A DNA stretch of 64,000 nucleotides from Spironucleus salmonicida. Lineage: Eukaryota; Fornicata; Diplomonadida; Hexamitidae. The translations under genes were made by a program, and so were the position numbers. The notes under the pieces were generated by a model that saw nothing but the letters and a program-made list of their open reading frames with translations, made no database searches and had not been told where the DNA came from. The stretch is taken from the NCBI GenBank assembly GCA_000497125.2, contig CM035322.1:1310001-1374000 (forward strand). Reading direction: 5' to 3'. Of the stretch, positions 44,456-58,067 are shown in pieces. Positions within the stretch are counted from its first letter, which is position 1. The number at the start of each line of letters is the position of its first letter.

Positions 44456-45988
44456 ATGCAACCAAAGTCTCCTCCACAGCATTGTGGATTCAATCCAGCA
44501 ATGGATAAATTATTATCATAAACTATGTAAAATTACGTATCGTAATATTTAATTGAAGCACCAATAGAGCAAGAACGACGTAAAAAGGCATTAGACGCAG
44601 TAGAAAAAATAATTTCAGACTGGGTATGGAGTACGTATTCATCTACTTAGAAATAATGGATGACAAATTACTCAGATGTGAATAGACTAGCATTTATTTA
44701 GCCCTATGGTTCATATCTCTTAAATGTTCATACACCCGGGTCCGATATTGACTCTGTTGTACTTCTTCCATTCTATGTTGATTCTAAAACATTTTTTGAT
44801 GTATTACCACCTAGACTCAAATAGGACCCTAGAGCTAAGCAGGTAGAGGCTATTACTAAGGCAAAGCATCCGATTTTGACTTTAGTTTTTGATGATGTTG
44901 AGTTAGATCTTTAACCACTTATTTTAGCTGATGCTTAACTTACTAAAGATATGGACTTCTTAAATGAAGATAATTTCAAAAATGTTAAAGCAAAAATGAA
45001 AGAAGTTGCTGCATCTGTTGCTGCGAATATGTGGATTAAAAAGGAGACTTAAAAATAAGAGGCCACCTTCAACACTACTATACGATTTTTAAAACAAGTT
45101 CTTTAAGAAACTGGAATATCTGGAAATAAATTTGGCTACTTTGGAGGAATAAATCTTACACTCATGATGTGTCATTTAATGCGTGAAATGTATAATGAGC
45201 CGCTTTCTCCATGGTAATATTTATATAATTTCTTTTATGCATATGGTAGATATAACTATAGTATTCCTATTGTAGTAAACTAAGACGTAGGTTATATTTA
45301 GTAGTAAACTCCTATGTAAATTATTACCCCAGTAAAACCAGAAATAAATTCAACTGCTAAAGTAACAGACTCTACTTGTCGTGTAATTAAAAAAGTATTC
45401 CAGACATGCTAACGAAATATGGAAATTATTATGGAATATTCTTCATAAGTAATGAAAATTCCTGCAAATGATGGTTTGCTGCGGAAGCTTCATGTAATGG
45501 ATCTTATTTTTAGCGATCTTTCTGATGAACTAAAGCCTTGTATTTAATAATTTTTCTCTGATTCGGCTTTTAAAGCAGGTTATTTATACATATAGATAAA
45601 TTCTAATTAATCAGAGTTGCTTTAATAAACTAAAGATAAAATAGAACCTTTAATTGTTAATATTTTTACCAACCTTTAGAGGTTAACTAAAGAAGAAACA
45701 GGTGGATAAGCTAATATAGATTATATAAGGCCTTATCCAGTCTGGTTTGACTAAAATAAATTCAAAGGAACAAGTGCTTATTGTTATACATTATTTATTG
45801 GTATTTCTAAAACGAGTGGTGAAAAAGAATGGTTAATTAAAAAACTAAAAGAGATAATTTTTAATTTCAAATCTTAAATAAGAACTAGGCTTGAGTAGGA
45901 AGAAGTAAGCATATAGAGTATTGTAAATAATATGGTTGTTGCTTTAAAGGGAGGTAAAGAATTGAGGTAATTAGTTACTTTTGAATGA
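44456..45988 (+). CDS. PAP: Poly(A) polymerase
   Basis: 510 residues. Adds poly(A) tails to nuclear pre-mRNA. The nucleotidyltransferase signature is clear: IQPYGSYLLNVHTPGSDIDS with the GS and DxD metal ligands, the third Asp in LVFDDVELDL, GISGNKFGYFGGINLTLMMC in the central domain and SPWQYLYNFF. The C-terminal RNA-binding region (YPVWFDQNKF, CYTLFIGISK) also fits. No C-terminal regulatory extension as in vertebrates. Strong call. Confidence 0.93.
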
Positions 45989-46000
45989 TAAAATAAAATT

Positions 46001-47074
46001 TCACAAGAAAAATAATGTTCTGTTAGCTGATTCAATATTAGCATTCTGATAAAATTCATATTCTTCATATTCTGGATCATAAACACCATGCTATATCCAT
46101 CTAAGCTTGAAAGAAAGTCTAGGTCCAAGTTCCTACATTCTAATGTCTACTTTGTCTTCTATTTTATCATTTGTAAGATCTGCATCCTATTTTTCTGTGA
46201 AAACATATCTATATGCTCTCATAAATATATTATCCCTCTAATTATGGAATGTGACTACTTATCTTGCTTAAATAGCTTCTTTTTAACTTAAATTTTGTTA
46301 TATAAGTCGACCAACTCTTCTACCCAATCGGGTATTAAAATTAGTCATAATTATTTCCGGCGGAGCAAACGTAGGTTTTCCTGCTCCTTTCAAGTCTTTC
46401 CTTAAATCATATTCATAAAGTCTATAATATGCACTAGGCCCATATGGCAATGCAATCATTAAACAATGGGTAGGGCCGCGAATGGTTTCCTAAATCATAA
46501 AAACACTAGTATATCCCTATTAGTATAACTCGCAACAAAATTCTCTAATGCACTTTTTCTTATAATCACCTCTCTCTACATATTCAAAAACACCACCAAA
46601 TATTGATATTAAATCATCTTTCATAGCAACTGATCGCTTGTGTTAATGAGACCACTTGTATTATTCAATTGTAAGAGCAACCTTTGGGTTTTAATTTAAT
46701 GTAAAATACGTCTTAAGTTCATCATTAGTTTCTGCATGTAACAATTCCTCTTCTGCAATTTTATGATGTTCAATTGTTGCATCTTTAACACGACGATGAT
46801 CGATTGTTAATGGTTGTTTAGCTACAAACGTACCCTCACTTTTCAGAATTTAAGTTTCTCGTTTTTAAATCATCTTTTTAAGCTATGAAACTTATCTAAA
46901 ACCTTTCTGATGAGCTTTAATATGATGTGAATCAGCTAACTTAGTGGACACCTCTTACATCTCCTTTAGTCGCTCGATAGATTATGCTGATACTTTTCGT
47001 TTCCTTGCTGTTGGAATTGGTCCACTAATTTTAGGACCACGCCTGTTTTTAGCTAAGAACTTATTCTTCCCCAT
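46001..47074 (-). CDS. RPF1: Ribosome production factor 1 (Brix domain)
   Basis: 357 residues. Nucleolar assembly factor for the large ribosomal subunit. Basic N-terminus (MGKNKFLAKNRRGPKISG). Brix domain blocks are FCCELYQQGYTSVFMIQETI, GPTHCLMIALPYGPSAYYRL, TFAPPEIIMTNFNTRLGRRV, TFHNQRDNIFMRAYRYVFT and the C-terminal LGPRLSFKLRWIQHGVYDPE, which is the Rpf1 form. Stops of this gene and poly(A) polymerase are 12 bases apart. Confidence 0.9.
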
Positions 47075-47116
47075 GAAATAAGGAATGAAAAAAAATATTA
47101 CATTATATTTATCACA

Positions 47117-49636
47117 TCATAACCGAGTTAAAACTTCTAATAAAAGTAGCTCGTCAATATTCGCTAAAATTACTTCAAAATCCAATATATCTAAAATATT
47201 TATATTCTCATTGATAAAAGAAGTTAATGATATAGATGCTTAAACTATTGATAATTTGGCTTCTTTTGAAATTTTCTTTAGCTATTCGTATATGTTTATT
47301 TTTTTCAATTTAGTAATAACCTGTAAAAATTGTATACTAAGGTTATTATTTTATTTAAGCATATTTATATTGTTAAGACTTATTTATTTTTAAGTTTTAA
47401 TTTCTTTTTAAGTGAAAACTTGAGAAATTGTAACTGGAACATCGATGACATCAGAATCTTCAGTTTTAACAATATTTTATTTTTTATTATTATATTCTCC
47501 TAAATTATTGATTTTATAAGTTTAAACATTTTGCACAATCCATTTTGGCAGCTTATTAATGTTTCTTTATTCACAATAACGTTAATCTGCAAGAATAACT
47601 GTCCCAAAATCATTTTTATTACGTATGACTCTACCAATACATTAATTTACTGCTCTAAATGCTAAATTTTCGTAATATATAGATCCTGTTAGTCCTTTTC
47701 CGTATTTATCAAGCCAGTCTCGTTACTAAATCAATATTTAGTCCTTAATATCCGGGAAAGGAATAGAAACTATAATAACTGTTCGACATAATTCATCAGC
47801 AAAGTCTATGCCTTCGGATAAAGTTCCTCTTGCTACAGCTACTAAAATTGGCCGTTATGATAGATTATTCGAATAGCTATTTAAAGCATCATGATCCCCT
47901 TCAAAATAAATATACTAACCATTTAATAATTTTTTGATCTCCTTTATGATCTAATAGCTTTAGACAAAAACTAAGATACCTCCATGCAATGTATTAAATT
48001 GAGAAACTTTAATAACTTAAATTACTTTAGAAAAATAATAGTTATTTCTGTTCTAAAATGTGCCTATTAATCCAGAATCATCTATATTTTTACATATTAC
48101 TTAGTGCTTTTTCATAACACTTTAAAAACTTTCTTTGATAGTATAATTTAGTCCAGTTTCCATTTCTAAATCTCTCATGGGTGACAATGTTGCCGAAGTC
48201 AAAATAACACTAAAAGGGTTAATTTACTAAATCAAATATGCTGGAATACAACTATTGAGACAGAAAATATGAAATTTATCTTTTTAAAAAACTACCCCAA
48301 TATCTTCAGATTTTGCACCTGATACTGTTGCATTATACGCTATTTCCACTATTTTTGCAACTTAAATTACTAGCCCAAATTGATAATTTTTCCCAACAGC
48401 TCTATCTCCTTAAAGATAAAGATATTACGATTTAGAATTTGACTTCCTATAGTCATGGCGTAAGTTATAAATTACAAAATCTGCATAATTCGCAGATTCA
48501 ATCAGGTCCATGGTGAGAGATTTCAAGTTAACTTTATCGTAAATATTCTCAAAATAAAGCGTTTCTAAGTTAGATAATGCTTCAATATTGAGCTTGATTG
48601 TCAATAAAATATCACCCAATTTTTTCAAATTTTAGTAATGATTTTAGTAGTATTTTTACGATTCGTTGAGAGGCTTTGTAGGTTACAATTATTATTGCAA
48701 AGATGTTTAATTAAGCTCTAACTCTCTGCAGACTTCTAATGCTAACGCTATATTTTTCAAGGCTCCTCCAATATTGTCAGATGTAAACGCAGCTTAGAAT
48801 TAGGTTTTTACAAAACTTTCAAAATTATGCCCTTCATCAAAAATAATAATTGGGTTTTGAATAACTTTCAGAAGTTCTTAATCAAATATGTAGTTGTAAG
48901 GAGCTATTATAATTTATGAATCTAAAGATTGTCGTGAGGCAAAATATGGACAAACCTTATTTGCTGTTCCAGATGATAATATATCTTCTAGATCAGTTAT
49001 TTCCAGCTTTGTTTAAACAGAAAATGTACATTTTCTATTCTTAAGCAGTGACTTGCAGACTGTAGCAATAGGAATTTTATCTTTTACTGAAAGATGTTTA
49101 GCTTGTTCATTAAGACAAAAATTGGATCTAGATCCTAAATAAGAAATATGTTATTCTAATTTTAAAAGTTTTATGCAAGCATTTGCTTATTATAATTATG
49201 TGTGAGTTCTGGATAAAAAGATGATTTAAGGACATAGTGCTTCATATATTTTCGTCACCTTATCATATTAAAGACATTTTTTTAGCTTTTAATTAGTTTT
49301 TATAAACTCAAAAGATAAGTTTAAATCATTTACTGGAATTTAGATCTATTGGGAGATTAATTTGATATGATTTTTATGAGGATCATTTTTAAAGTTAGGA
49401 GATTGCTATATAGTAATTAATACTGCTAGAAGTTCTTTAGCAAGGTTGAATTGGATTTAAAATGATGATGTAGCTGCGAATAAACACACCGATTTACCAA
49501 ATCCAGTTTAAGCCTCTAAAGCTGCATTTGTATTCTTATGTAGTGAAATCAGTATTTTATCCATATAAGAAATTTGTTATGGATAAGGTTCAAATGGGAA
49601 TAGTATTTTAACATTTTAAATAATTAATTCGGGCAT
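47117..49636 (-). CDS. XPD/FANCJ-type Fe-S DEAH helicase
   Basis: 839 residues. 5'-3' DNA helicase of the Rad3 group (XPD, FANCJ, RTEL1, DDX11). Start PFEPYPQQISYM, Walker A ALEAQTGFGKSVC, four candidate Fe-S cysteines (SRSNFCLN, TVCKSL, NRKCTF, KVCPYF), DEAH box read as DEGH (IIIFDEGHNFES), motif V VARGTLSEGIDFADELC and motif VI QCIGRVIRNKNDFG. DEGH instead of DEAH and GFGKS instead of GTGKT are departures. The subfamily is not assigned. C-terminal 150 residues are helical and unmatched. Confidence 0.88.
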
Positions 49637-49677
49637 CTACTAAATTTTAGTAATTATATTATAAGGTCTATTAACTT

Positions 49678-50991
49678 TCACTTTCCATATATTTTTATGG
49701 CATTCCATCTTTCTATAATCTCATTTTAGAGATTAACCTATTGAAACCTGTCAATATGTGCAGAAAATCTTGCCTATAATCCATATGCACATCCCCTTGC
49801 TGTCATTTATTACTCTCTAATAACCTCACATTCGCAAATATCTGCTAGTATTTAGCAAAATTTATTACTACGTGATACCCCTCCAGAAATTCTTATAGTC
49901 TTATCTTTTATCAAACCTATTTTGTCATTAATTTCAAGTGCAATTCCTTGCAAAACCGCAAATGCAAAATGCCCAGGAAGAGAAGAGAATGAAGCTCCTG
50001 TTAAAATTCCTTGTGAAGGAACAAAAATAATGCCATTTGATGAGTCTACGTCTACTAGAATTAAATCAATTGGTGTATCGTCTAGAATATGTATTTTACG
50101 CAACCAGTCAATATATCCTGTAGTAACGGGAATAAATGACTCGTACGCCTTGATAATCTGATATTTATTATCGTAATAACCTGTTGTTACAACTGTTTAG
50201 CTAGAATTTGTATGTTAGCATTATGATAACATGAAAGCGCCATATCCCATTGAAATTTTAACCTCGTTTGGTTTGTTTACAAAAAATCCTGCCTATGCAT
50301 CCCCAATTACAAAATTAAGAGGAATTTTAAATGGGCCCGTAGTGAATCTACCAAAAACTTAATTAGATTAAACCAACTCAATATGTGAAGTTTCTGTTGG
50401 AAAATCAAATAGTTAAAAAAGCTCAGGATCCCAATAATTGGTGTTAATATTATATAATCCAGTATGGCATGCCATAGATGGCTCTGTAACAATTCTACCA
50501 AACATTCTGAATAGTAAATATGTATCTAAAGTTCCTATAATGTGATTTTTACTGTATTTATATCCGGTTTATTTTTACCACCATTTATACTTAAAAATTG
50601 TCTATAAATAGCTCATATTAGCACCAGTTTTTTGTTAAAATATTTAATTATTACATTTATAATCATTAACTATGTCTTGACATCTCGTATCTGCCCATGA
50701 TATTCCGCATATACTCATTTCTGTCTAACGATCAAAAATAACCATGCTGTTACGCTAAATCGCTAATGAACAGCTTTTTATGCATTTAAGATCTAATTTA
50801 TCGTGTATCATTTGCTTTGCTACGTCAGCTATCCCTAAATTAATATGGCAAAATATCTCCTCTGGATCAAATTCGAACTAGCCTGGACATTCCGATAGAA
50901 TAGTATGATTAACTTTTTTTTTATATTTCAACTTTTAATCAATAAATGCATATACTGAAGTTGATTTGCTGCCCTGGTCTATAACTAGCAT
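49678..50991 (-). CDS. FGGY-family carbohydrate kinase, glycerol-kinase-like
   Basis: 437 residues, a little shorter than glycerol kinase (about 500). Phosphorylates glycerol or a related polyol. MLVIDQGSKSTSVYAFID is the first phosphate loop. Next come FEFDPEEIFCHI, ISWADTRCQDIV, HIIGTLDTYLLFRMFG, FVIGDAQAGFFV with the catalytic Asp, the EVKISMGYGAFML loop and RISGGVSRSNKFCQILAD. The family's W.D.R block is intact. Substrate not certain. Confidence 0.88.
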
Positions 50992-51134
50992 TTAAGAAAA
51001 CCTCAATATCAATGTTATTTTTAATATGTTTTTATTATTTAATAGGTAAATCACAAATTATATATTTAAATAAATCGAGTAGTTTATTATAAAGTTAACT
51101 TAATTATAAAATAATAGCAGTGTCTTAAAAATAA

Positions 51135-51917
51135 TCAGCTAATTAACCTGTATAACCAATATGCGGCTATTAGAACTATCATTATCAGAACACAAATCAT
51201 CATGCATTTATCTCCCTTCATTAGTTTTTTACGTAAATGCTCGCTGGTGATCAATACTCCTTTAAGCTATTCATTAGCCGTTGTCAGTTGTTCCTGAACT
51301 GTATCTACCTTTTCATCCATGACTGTTTACAGCTCTGCATGACCCATTGCCTGGTTTTTAATAACTTTCAACTTTTCAATACCTAGCTGTGCTTTTCTAT
51401 CTATTTCTATGTTTAAATCCTCGACTTTCTATTTAGCCTCCTCGTATGACTTAAATTCTGGGAGAAGATCATCTAATTTTGCATCTTAAATATATTTTGG
51501 AACACCTAGAGCCACTTCCGAGGCCTATGATTTAACATTTTATGCAGAATTTTTATCAAATTATTGTAACGTATCATAAGCAGACTAAAACGTATCATGA
51601 GCTTTTTTTAAGTCTGAATTTTTCAAAACTGAAATTGAGTGAATATATTTTTATAAGACATCAAATTCTTAACGTATTTTAAATGAATGTGCTGCTAGTA
51701 CTGCTGGAGATGCATTTGAACTAATTAACTCTGCTTTTTGTCTTAGAAGATCCTTTAATGACAGAACAATCTATGATCCATCTGCCATAATTTATTCGTC
51801 ATTATTTAGCTCTTTATGAGAGATTTTATTTTCATCCGTAAGAATAGGATGATCTGGGGCAGGTTCATGGGTCATCTCTTCGATTATTTAGCACATTAAT
51901 GCTCTAGCATTCTCCAT
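51135..51917 (-). CDS. Tail-anchored coiled-coil protein, SNARE-like
   Basis: 260 residues. Long helical cytosolic part. The last heptads before the membrane (DEKVDTVQEQLTTANEQLKG) and a C-terminal helix (MMICVLIMIVLIAAYWLYR) give the topology of a SNARE of the Qb/Qc type. The central ionic-layer Gln/Arg cannot be pinned down by eye, so another tail-anchored coiled coil is possible. Confidence 0.55.
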
Positions 51918-52033
51918 TCTATATATATTGAGATGGTAGATAGTTATATATAAATATTATAAGGTATATTATTATACTAACTCTCATAATTCTGAAATAA
52001 ATAATAAAAATACAATTACTATGAATAATTGAA

Positions 52034-52465
52034 TCAAAATTTCACCATAATATCATTATTATAGAATATAATCTCACCAGAGTCTGTTATTAGCTCAAAT
52101 TCATTCAATATCAATATTATGAAGCATATTACAACCTACTAATAAAAATTTAATTTATTCTTAAAAGGGTCAAATTATATTAAATTAATTTAAAAATCTA
52201 ACACTGTATTATAATTTAATGCTAATTCAATTAGCTATTAAATATCAAAGTTATATAATAGTTATTCTTGTATTTGTTTTTACTCTAATAAGCTAATAGC
52301 ATACATATACGCATCTTCAAATATTTGAATTTTAAATTCTTATTATTCAATAATGAAAATCTTTCTTAATTGTTATAATGGTGTTATAACGAAGTCATAA
52401 TCAGGCAAGGAAACTTATGAAAATGCTGAAATTTTGCTTAACTTTTTTGGAAGTTTAGGCAACAT
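52034..52465 (-). CDS. Small hypothetical protein
   Basis: 143 residues, starting MLPKLPKKLSKISAFSQVSL, with a helical middle (FEDAYMYAISLLEQKQIQEQ). No family recognised. Divergent from the next plus-strand gene with 46 bases between starts. Confidence 0.55.
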
Positions 52466-52511
52466 TTTCTTAATTATTCAATTATATATCTAATTACTTC
52501 AGATTTATTTA

Positions 52512-52952
52512 ATGAGACGTTTTTCTTGTTAATTAGATCCTCCAAAGTATGAAGGAAAGTAATTTAAAAGCTATCTACCTAAAATTGAAATTAAGCCTAA
52601 TCCTGCTTAAAGTAGGATTAAATAGTTGATAGATTTAAATAATTCAAAGTATCATAGTAATTTCTGTTATTCAATGATTTAAACATAGAAAAGTTTAAGA
52701 GACTCATAAGACTCCAAAATTATAAAATTTAGAAGTAGTTCAACAAAGTTGTCATAGTCATCATAGAATGAATACTTGAATAAAGTAACAGCCCTGGGAC
52801 GACTAAATCCCTGCTGTTATGTGAAAAGAAAGCAAATTGACTTTGACCCTTTTAGACCAGAGACATCGTTTGAGTATCCTAGTAATCGATTCATTCACAG
52901 ATAGCCAAAAATAATTAGTAATATAAAAACTGAGGAAATCATAAAATAATGA
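52512..52952 (+). CDS. Basic hypothetical protein
   Basis: 146 residues, starting MRRFSCQLDPPKYEGKQFKS. Proline- and serine-containing, mostly disordered-looking, with RKQIDFDPFRPETSFEYPS near the C-terminus. No family recognised; such short proteins are frequent among ciliate axonemal inner proteins, but this is a guess. Confidence 0.6.
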
Positions 52953-52997
52953 ATTAAATATTAATATATATACTTATATATTTTCAAAAATCCAAAA

Positions 52998-53507
52998 ATG
53001 CTTAAAATTATATTGGACTTCCTATTCTGTAGAAAGCGATGCGCCAAAAAATCACTTATTTCAACCCAAGTACACACATATACATAAATATAACCTATCC
53101 AAGTTCGCACTTTAAATGCTAATCAGATCAGTTAAATCAACAATTCTATTTGTACTCTGTTACGTATTTAATAAAGGGCAACTGCTAAATTGTTGGCTAT
53201 AAATTGTCAAAACACATTTTTAAAGACTATTGGAATGTCATAAGGTCATTATATTCAAGTTTATGTGGATAAGTAATCGGCGGATCAACAAAACTTCATG
53301 TGTTAAATAGATGCACTGGTATCTTAACTTCCAGATAAATTTGAACAAAAGGCATTAATTGATAAGCAAATTTCAGTGGTGAATAATGTATTTATATAAT
53401 TTCTGTAGAGGTTTGATCTAGTTTTACAGGAGAAAATTTACTTTTAAAAGTTGTAAAAAATTGATGAAAAAATAAATGAGCTGAATAAAAAAATTCATTC
53501 TAAGTGA
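52998..53507 (+). CDS. Hypothetical protein overlapping its convergent neighbour
   Basis: 169 residues, starting MLKIILDFLFCRKRCAKKS, with an acidic-helical C-terminus (QKIDEKINELNKKIHSK). It ends at TGA 53505, inside the last codons of the minus-strand gene, a 13-base overlap. No family recognised. Confidence 0.6.
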
Positions 53508-55957
53508 GCCAATAAGTTTGTTAAGAAAGTAGTAATCTGCAATTCGTAATGTTTGTATCTAGCTTCATTGCGCTCTACCTCTAGGATTTTTCTCACTTAA
53601 AATAAGGAGAATTAATTTAAGATAGTAGTTGTATTAAAACTTGGATAGTGTGATTATTAAAATTTTAGTATTTATTATAACATTACATCATTTTATATTA
53701 CAATAACTGCTTTTAGAAGATTCTAAAATAACTCTTCGCTAGTGGTTAAAAATAATGCGAGTTATATTTAATTAAGACTAAGTAGTCTACCATAATCTTT
53801 AGTATGAAAAAATATTAAATACGCACTTAGTAACACATCAGTATTATAATTTATAAGAAGTAATAACTGTTCGTGACAAGATTATATTAAGGGAATAATT
53901 TAGAATAACTTAAAATAAGTATTTTAAGATGACATAGAATTAACAATTTAATTTGATATTTCTTCATCTGAAAACTTTATAGGCGATTTTAAATATTATT
54001 TAAATAATAATATTACCATTACGTCTATGTTCGATGAATTATAATTTTTAGTGGATATTGCTGCTTCAAAAAGCTATACCTGTTACTATTCCGAAAACTA
54101 ATTATAATTAACTAAATCAATGGACAACTAGTGTCTGAATTTACTTATAATAGTTTAAAAAGGATGCAATATATTTTCAAATGAACAATGTTTAAAATAA
54201 TCCTTATAAATGCATATTATATTTTCATCTATATCTTATTCTTTATCCCCTAGGCCAGAAACTTCGATAAGAGCCTATTTACACTACTTGCATTCAATTA
54301 ACTAAAATATTTAGACGAATTCTAAATATTTTCCAATATAGAGAATAATCTCTTTGGTAAAAATATTCACATGACTTAATGCAAATGTACTATCTAATAC
54401 AAACGTATTTTACTATATCATCTATTTCATAAACTCGAAAGCTTATATATTTTAGCTGAATAATAACATTACTTAACTCATATACGTATTAACTTATAGA
54501 CTTCCACTGGTATATACTTTGATAAATAATTAAACTAACTGATCTATAAAGTTATCATTTTATAATAAAAACTCGTCAGTAAATAATTATGATCCTATTA
54601 ATGTTTTTTCTGAAATAGTAACTTATAATATAGTCTAAAAATAGTAAAAGCTAGTTAAAATATCAACTTTTTACAAAACTTAAAACCCTTTTGTAATGTT
54701 TTTATCTGTAAATAGTTAATGAGCATAACACAATCCAGCTGTCTATATACATAATAGATTCTAAATATTTTATTATGACATAATAAATGCTGCTTAAAAT
54801 TAATTTTAATTAATCAAAGATTAAACTAATATATCAGGTGATGGTTTAGACAGTAAATAAAGCCTTTATTTTTATGAGACGATCTGGAAATCATTAAAGA
54901 AATGAATACTTGATATATTTTATAACTGTATTTTTTAAACCTGAAATAACTATAAGTTATTGTAAATATTAACTTCAATAGATTCTAAATCATTAGATAT
55001 AATGCTCAGATCATTTAACATATAAACTAAAGACTGAGGTATACTAACATCGTTCGATTTACATATTGTTTTGTTATTAATCTATATACGTGATAATTAA
55101 CTATTACTAATAGATAAACAATTATATTATTCTGTATTTTATTCAGTAAGTTATATTGAAATACCATTAACTTTGTTATAGTCATTTTAAAATTTAACCT
55201 GAAATAAATATTTATCAATATCTTTAACAAGCTGATCTGAAATATCAGAGAACTCACTATTCAGAGGAAAATTTAGAATGTTTTTGCCTTAAATTAAATA
55301 TACATTATTGTAATTCTTAACTAAATTGGAAGATTTAATACTTGTTTTACTAAATTTAGAGTCTGCTAAAAAATAAATATCATTGCATTTTGAAATAAGT
55401 AGAATATTATCTTGAATAATCATGACCTATTAACAATAAAATTAAACTGAGTATTCCTCATGATTTTAAGCTATGAACAAGTCTTCATTAATGAATATAG
55501 TTTTAATAAATGATGACTAGTTTATTTCTTGAATATAGGTAAATTATATAAAATTTTAGCATACTTCTTTTTAAAGAGTTAGACTAGAAATCCTACCATT
55601 TTTATTAACTTATATTTATTTTTATACTATTATTTTCTTTTAAATAAATTAAACATCATATTTTAATACCTAAATACTAATACTTGTCTCCTTACTATCT
55701 TTCATAATTGTAATACATTTATCTTATATAGTAATTATATAATTTTTAACCAGACATACGGATAGTGCACAATCAAACTATTTGACTAAATCTTATTCAA
55801 TCAATATTTTCATATCAAAATCGAATTTAAGTTTCCATAATATATATGGTTTCTCAGATATTGCATTAAAATAGTTAAATACCCCGTCAGTATTAATAAA
55901 ATTTATACACGTGAATGTTGTTGGTGAATCACTATCAATTTAGTTTATCTTATACAT
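53495..55957 (-). CDS. Vps39/Vps3/TGFBRAP1-like tethering-complex protein (tentative)
   Basis: 820 residues in one uninterrupted frame. The N-terminal 260 residues are beta-rich and CNH-like (NYIITIQDKCITIMKD, EYSVQFYCQQVMIIQDNILL). A helical part follows (LINQNQFQAAFIMSQQNIQ, FTDEFLLQNDNFIDQLVQ). The C-terminus (TILNQFSLFQVRKILEVERN, then HYELQITTFLTNLL) recalls the Vps39 domain-2 end. This architecture fits HOPS/CORVET subunits, but no single motif proves it. Confidence 0.5.
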
Positions 55958-56319
55958 TTTTATTTATACAGAATATACTATATAATAATATACTATACTT
56001 TAATAATTATCATATTTTTAAATCATTACTATTTTTTGATTTTATTTCTTACTATAATTTAATATCATTAATTGTATGCAAACATGATACTTATTAGAAA
56101 TCAATTTGCGTTCAAATAATTTTTATCTGTTAAAGTTTTATAAGTTAACTAAAAATATTAAATATGATATAAATTAGCATAAAATAATTTATAATTTAAT
56201 ATTATTAATAATATAGTAAAGTTTTTAATATTTTAACTTATAAATTATAATGTAATTAGTCATCATTATATTGCTAATATCATAACTAATAAACTAAGAT
56301 GTAGTAACCATACGTTTAT
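55958..56319. other. AT-rich gap
   Basis: Upstream of the Vps39-like gene and downstream of the next minus-strand gene. I see nothing in it. Confidence 0.45.
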
Positions 56320-56688
56320 TCATTTCATTGAATGTTACAAAACTTGAACAACACACACGGTTAACTACTCTTTTCGGTTAGTTATTTCTATACTCCAATC
56401 AATTTTTTGCTTTAATAATTCTTACTGTTTGATTCTAATTATCACGTACTTGTTAAATAGTTAATCTCTTTGATACAATAATTTAATATTCTCTCGACGC
56501 AAATTAGTTGATTGTGTATCATTCAGATACTTAGATTTAACTTTAGACATATCTATATGTCCTATCTTAGATGAGTTAGTAGCCTTCTTCAGAATTCTCT
56601 TCAAGCTATTACTGCTCTTTTATTATGATTTAGTATATTAAACAGTCTCGGTGTTTATCTGTTCAACATTCTCATTTTAGGTAGTCAT
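56320..56688 (-). CDS. Small basic helical protein
   Basis: 122 residues, starting MTTQNENVEQINTETVQYTK and continuing with LKRILKKATNSSKIGHIDMS. Helical C-terminus (RIKQQELLKQKIDWSIEITN). No family recognised. Confidence 0.55.
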
Positions 56689-56982
56689 TTATTTGCAATT
56701 CCAGTAATTATATTAAAAATAATATTATATTATTAGGAGAATCAATTTGCTCAAATAATAGTAATATACTCCTAGTAAATATCTAATTAACATCTACTGC
56801 TTTTTAACTAAATTGAAAAAGATTTATGGTGAAAAGATTTGTTAACTCGATTTTGTGAAGTACAATAAATTACTAAAAGTTATTTTTAAATATATAATAT
56901 ATCTTAGAGATAACCATAATATTAACAAGTTTAGATTTAATAAAAACTAATCCTTATTAAACAGTTACATTAAACAAAATGA

Positions 56983-57516
56983 TCAAATCTCTGTAATAAA
57001 GCTCTCTTTCAAATCAAAATTATTGCCTTCTTTAATTTATTGGTAAAATAATTAATCGTAAACTTAATATCCTGTACTTTAGTCAAATTTACCAACAACA
57101 TAATTACCTGTCCCTTTAGCTTTTACAGAATAAGAAAATTATTTATAAGAAGGTTTTTCTACTGTAAATAAATAATTTTTTAACAATTAGAACTTACTTG
57201 GAAATGCTATGTCATGTCCCCCAATAGCCTGTTATAAATTTCGTTCTTAAGCTAGTTACGTAGGTGTTAATTGACTCATTTCAAATTTTATCTATGGAAG
57301 TTCAAGTATATAATCAAAATATGAGAAATTATATATATTACTTAAAATTTTGTTCTAGAACATATCGGAAGTAATTTTTAGACTAAAAGGAGATGTATGG
57401 GCAACAATTTGGTTGCCTTAAAATAATTAAGTACGATTAAAATTTTGAGAAAATGCTAGATGCTCTATAAAATGTGCTAGATATGCCTTATCTGGTGATG
57501 TTGGTAAATTAATCAT
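56983..57516 (-). CDS. Hypothetical protein
   Basis: 177 residues, starting MINLPTSPDKAYLAHFIEHL. A short GTGNYVVGKFDQSTGYQVYD block near the C-terminus looks like a beta hairpin. No family recognised. Confidence 0.6.
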
Positions 57517-57553
57517 TTTAGAGAGTTTGTATATATACTATATTATTATACAT

Positions 57554-58003
57554 TCACTATTAAGTTTATCTAGTAATTACAATTCGTGTGCCAGTAAGCT
57601 AATCTACAGATGTGGTAATAAATGGAGAACTTTGCTAGCTGTAAAGTTTTTTTCTATACTCTTTTGTAGGAGAAAAGGTGAAAGTACCATTTTTACCTTT
57701 TAATCTATTTATAACATTATTAATATCATTTTTAGTAAAATCATATTGCTTTTGATAGGAAATATATTCAGTTTAACATTATTTTCTTAGCTATGCTATC
57801 TCTCCATCTCTATGCAGTGATCTGAAGTAGGTAGAAGTAGTAGCATTCTTGTTTGAAATTTTTGACGCTTAAGCTTGCTTCATATCTTTTAATTTCAATA
57901 GTTCTCTATATTCCAAAGACATATATGCATCTCTTGTGTTTGTTTCCAGCAGAGGCCGTTCAGAAACTTTCCTATTTTTACTAGTGTATCTAAAGTCACT
58001 CAT
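57554..58003 (-). CDS. Small basic protein, axonemal-type composition
   Basis: 149 residues, starting MSDFRYTSKNRKVSERPLLE. Lys/Arg/Tyr/Thr-rich with LEYRELLKLKDMKQAQASK and FTFSPTKEYRKKLYSQQ. Divergent from the LC8 gene with 64 bases between starts. No family recognised. Confidence 0.55.
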
Positions 58004-58067
58004 TCAATAAATAATTTTTAATATATATTATTGTGATAAATTATTAGATAATTTTCCACATTCCGCA

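Noticed and set aside
52034-56688. Treating this AT-rich stretch as noncoding, because standard-code frames are all short
   Set aside because: With UAR=Gln it holds five long, well-composed genes, including an 820-residue one.
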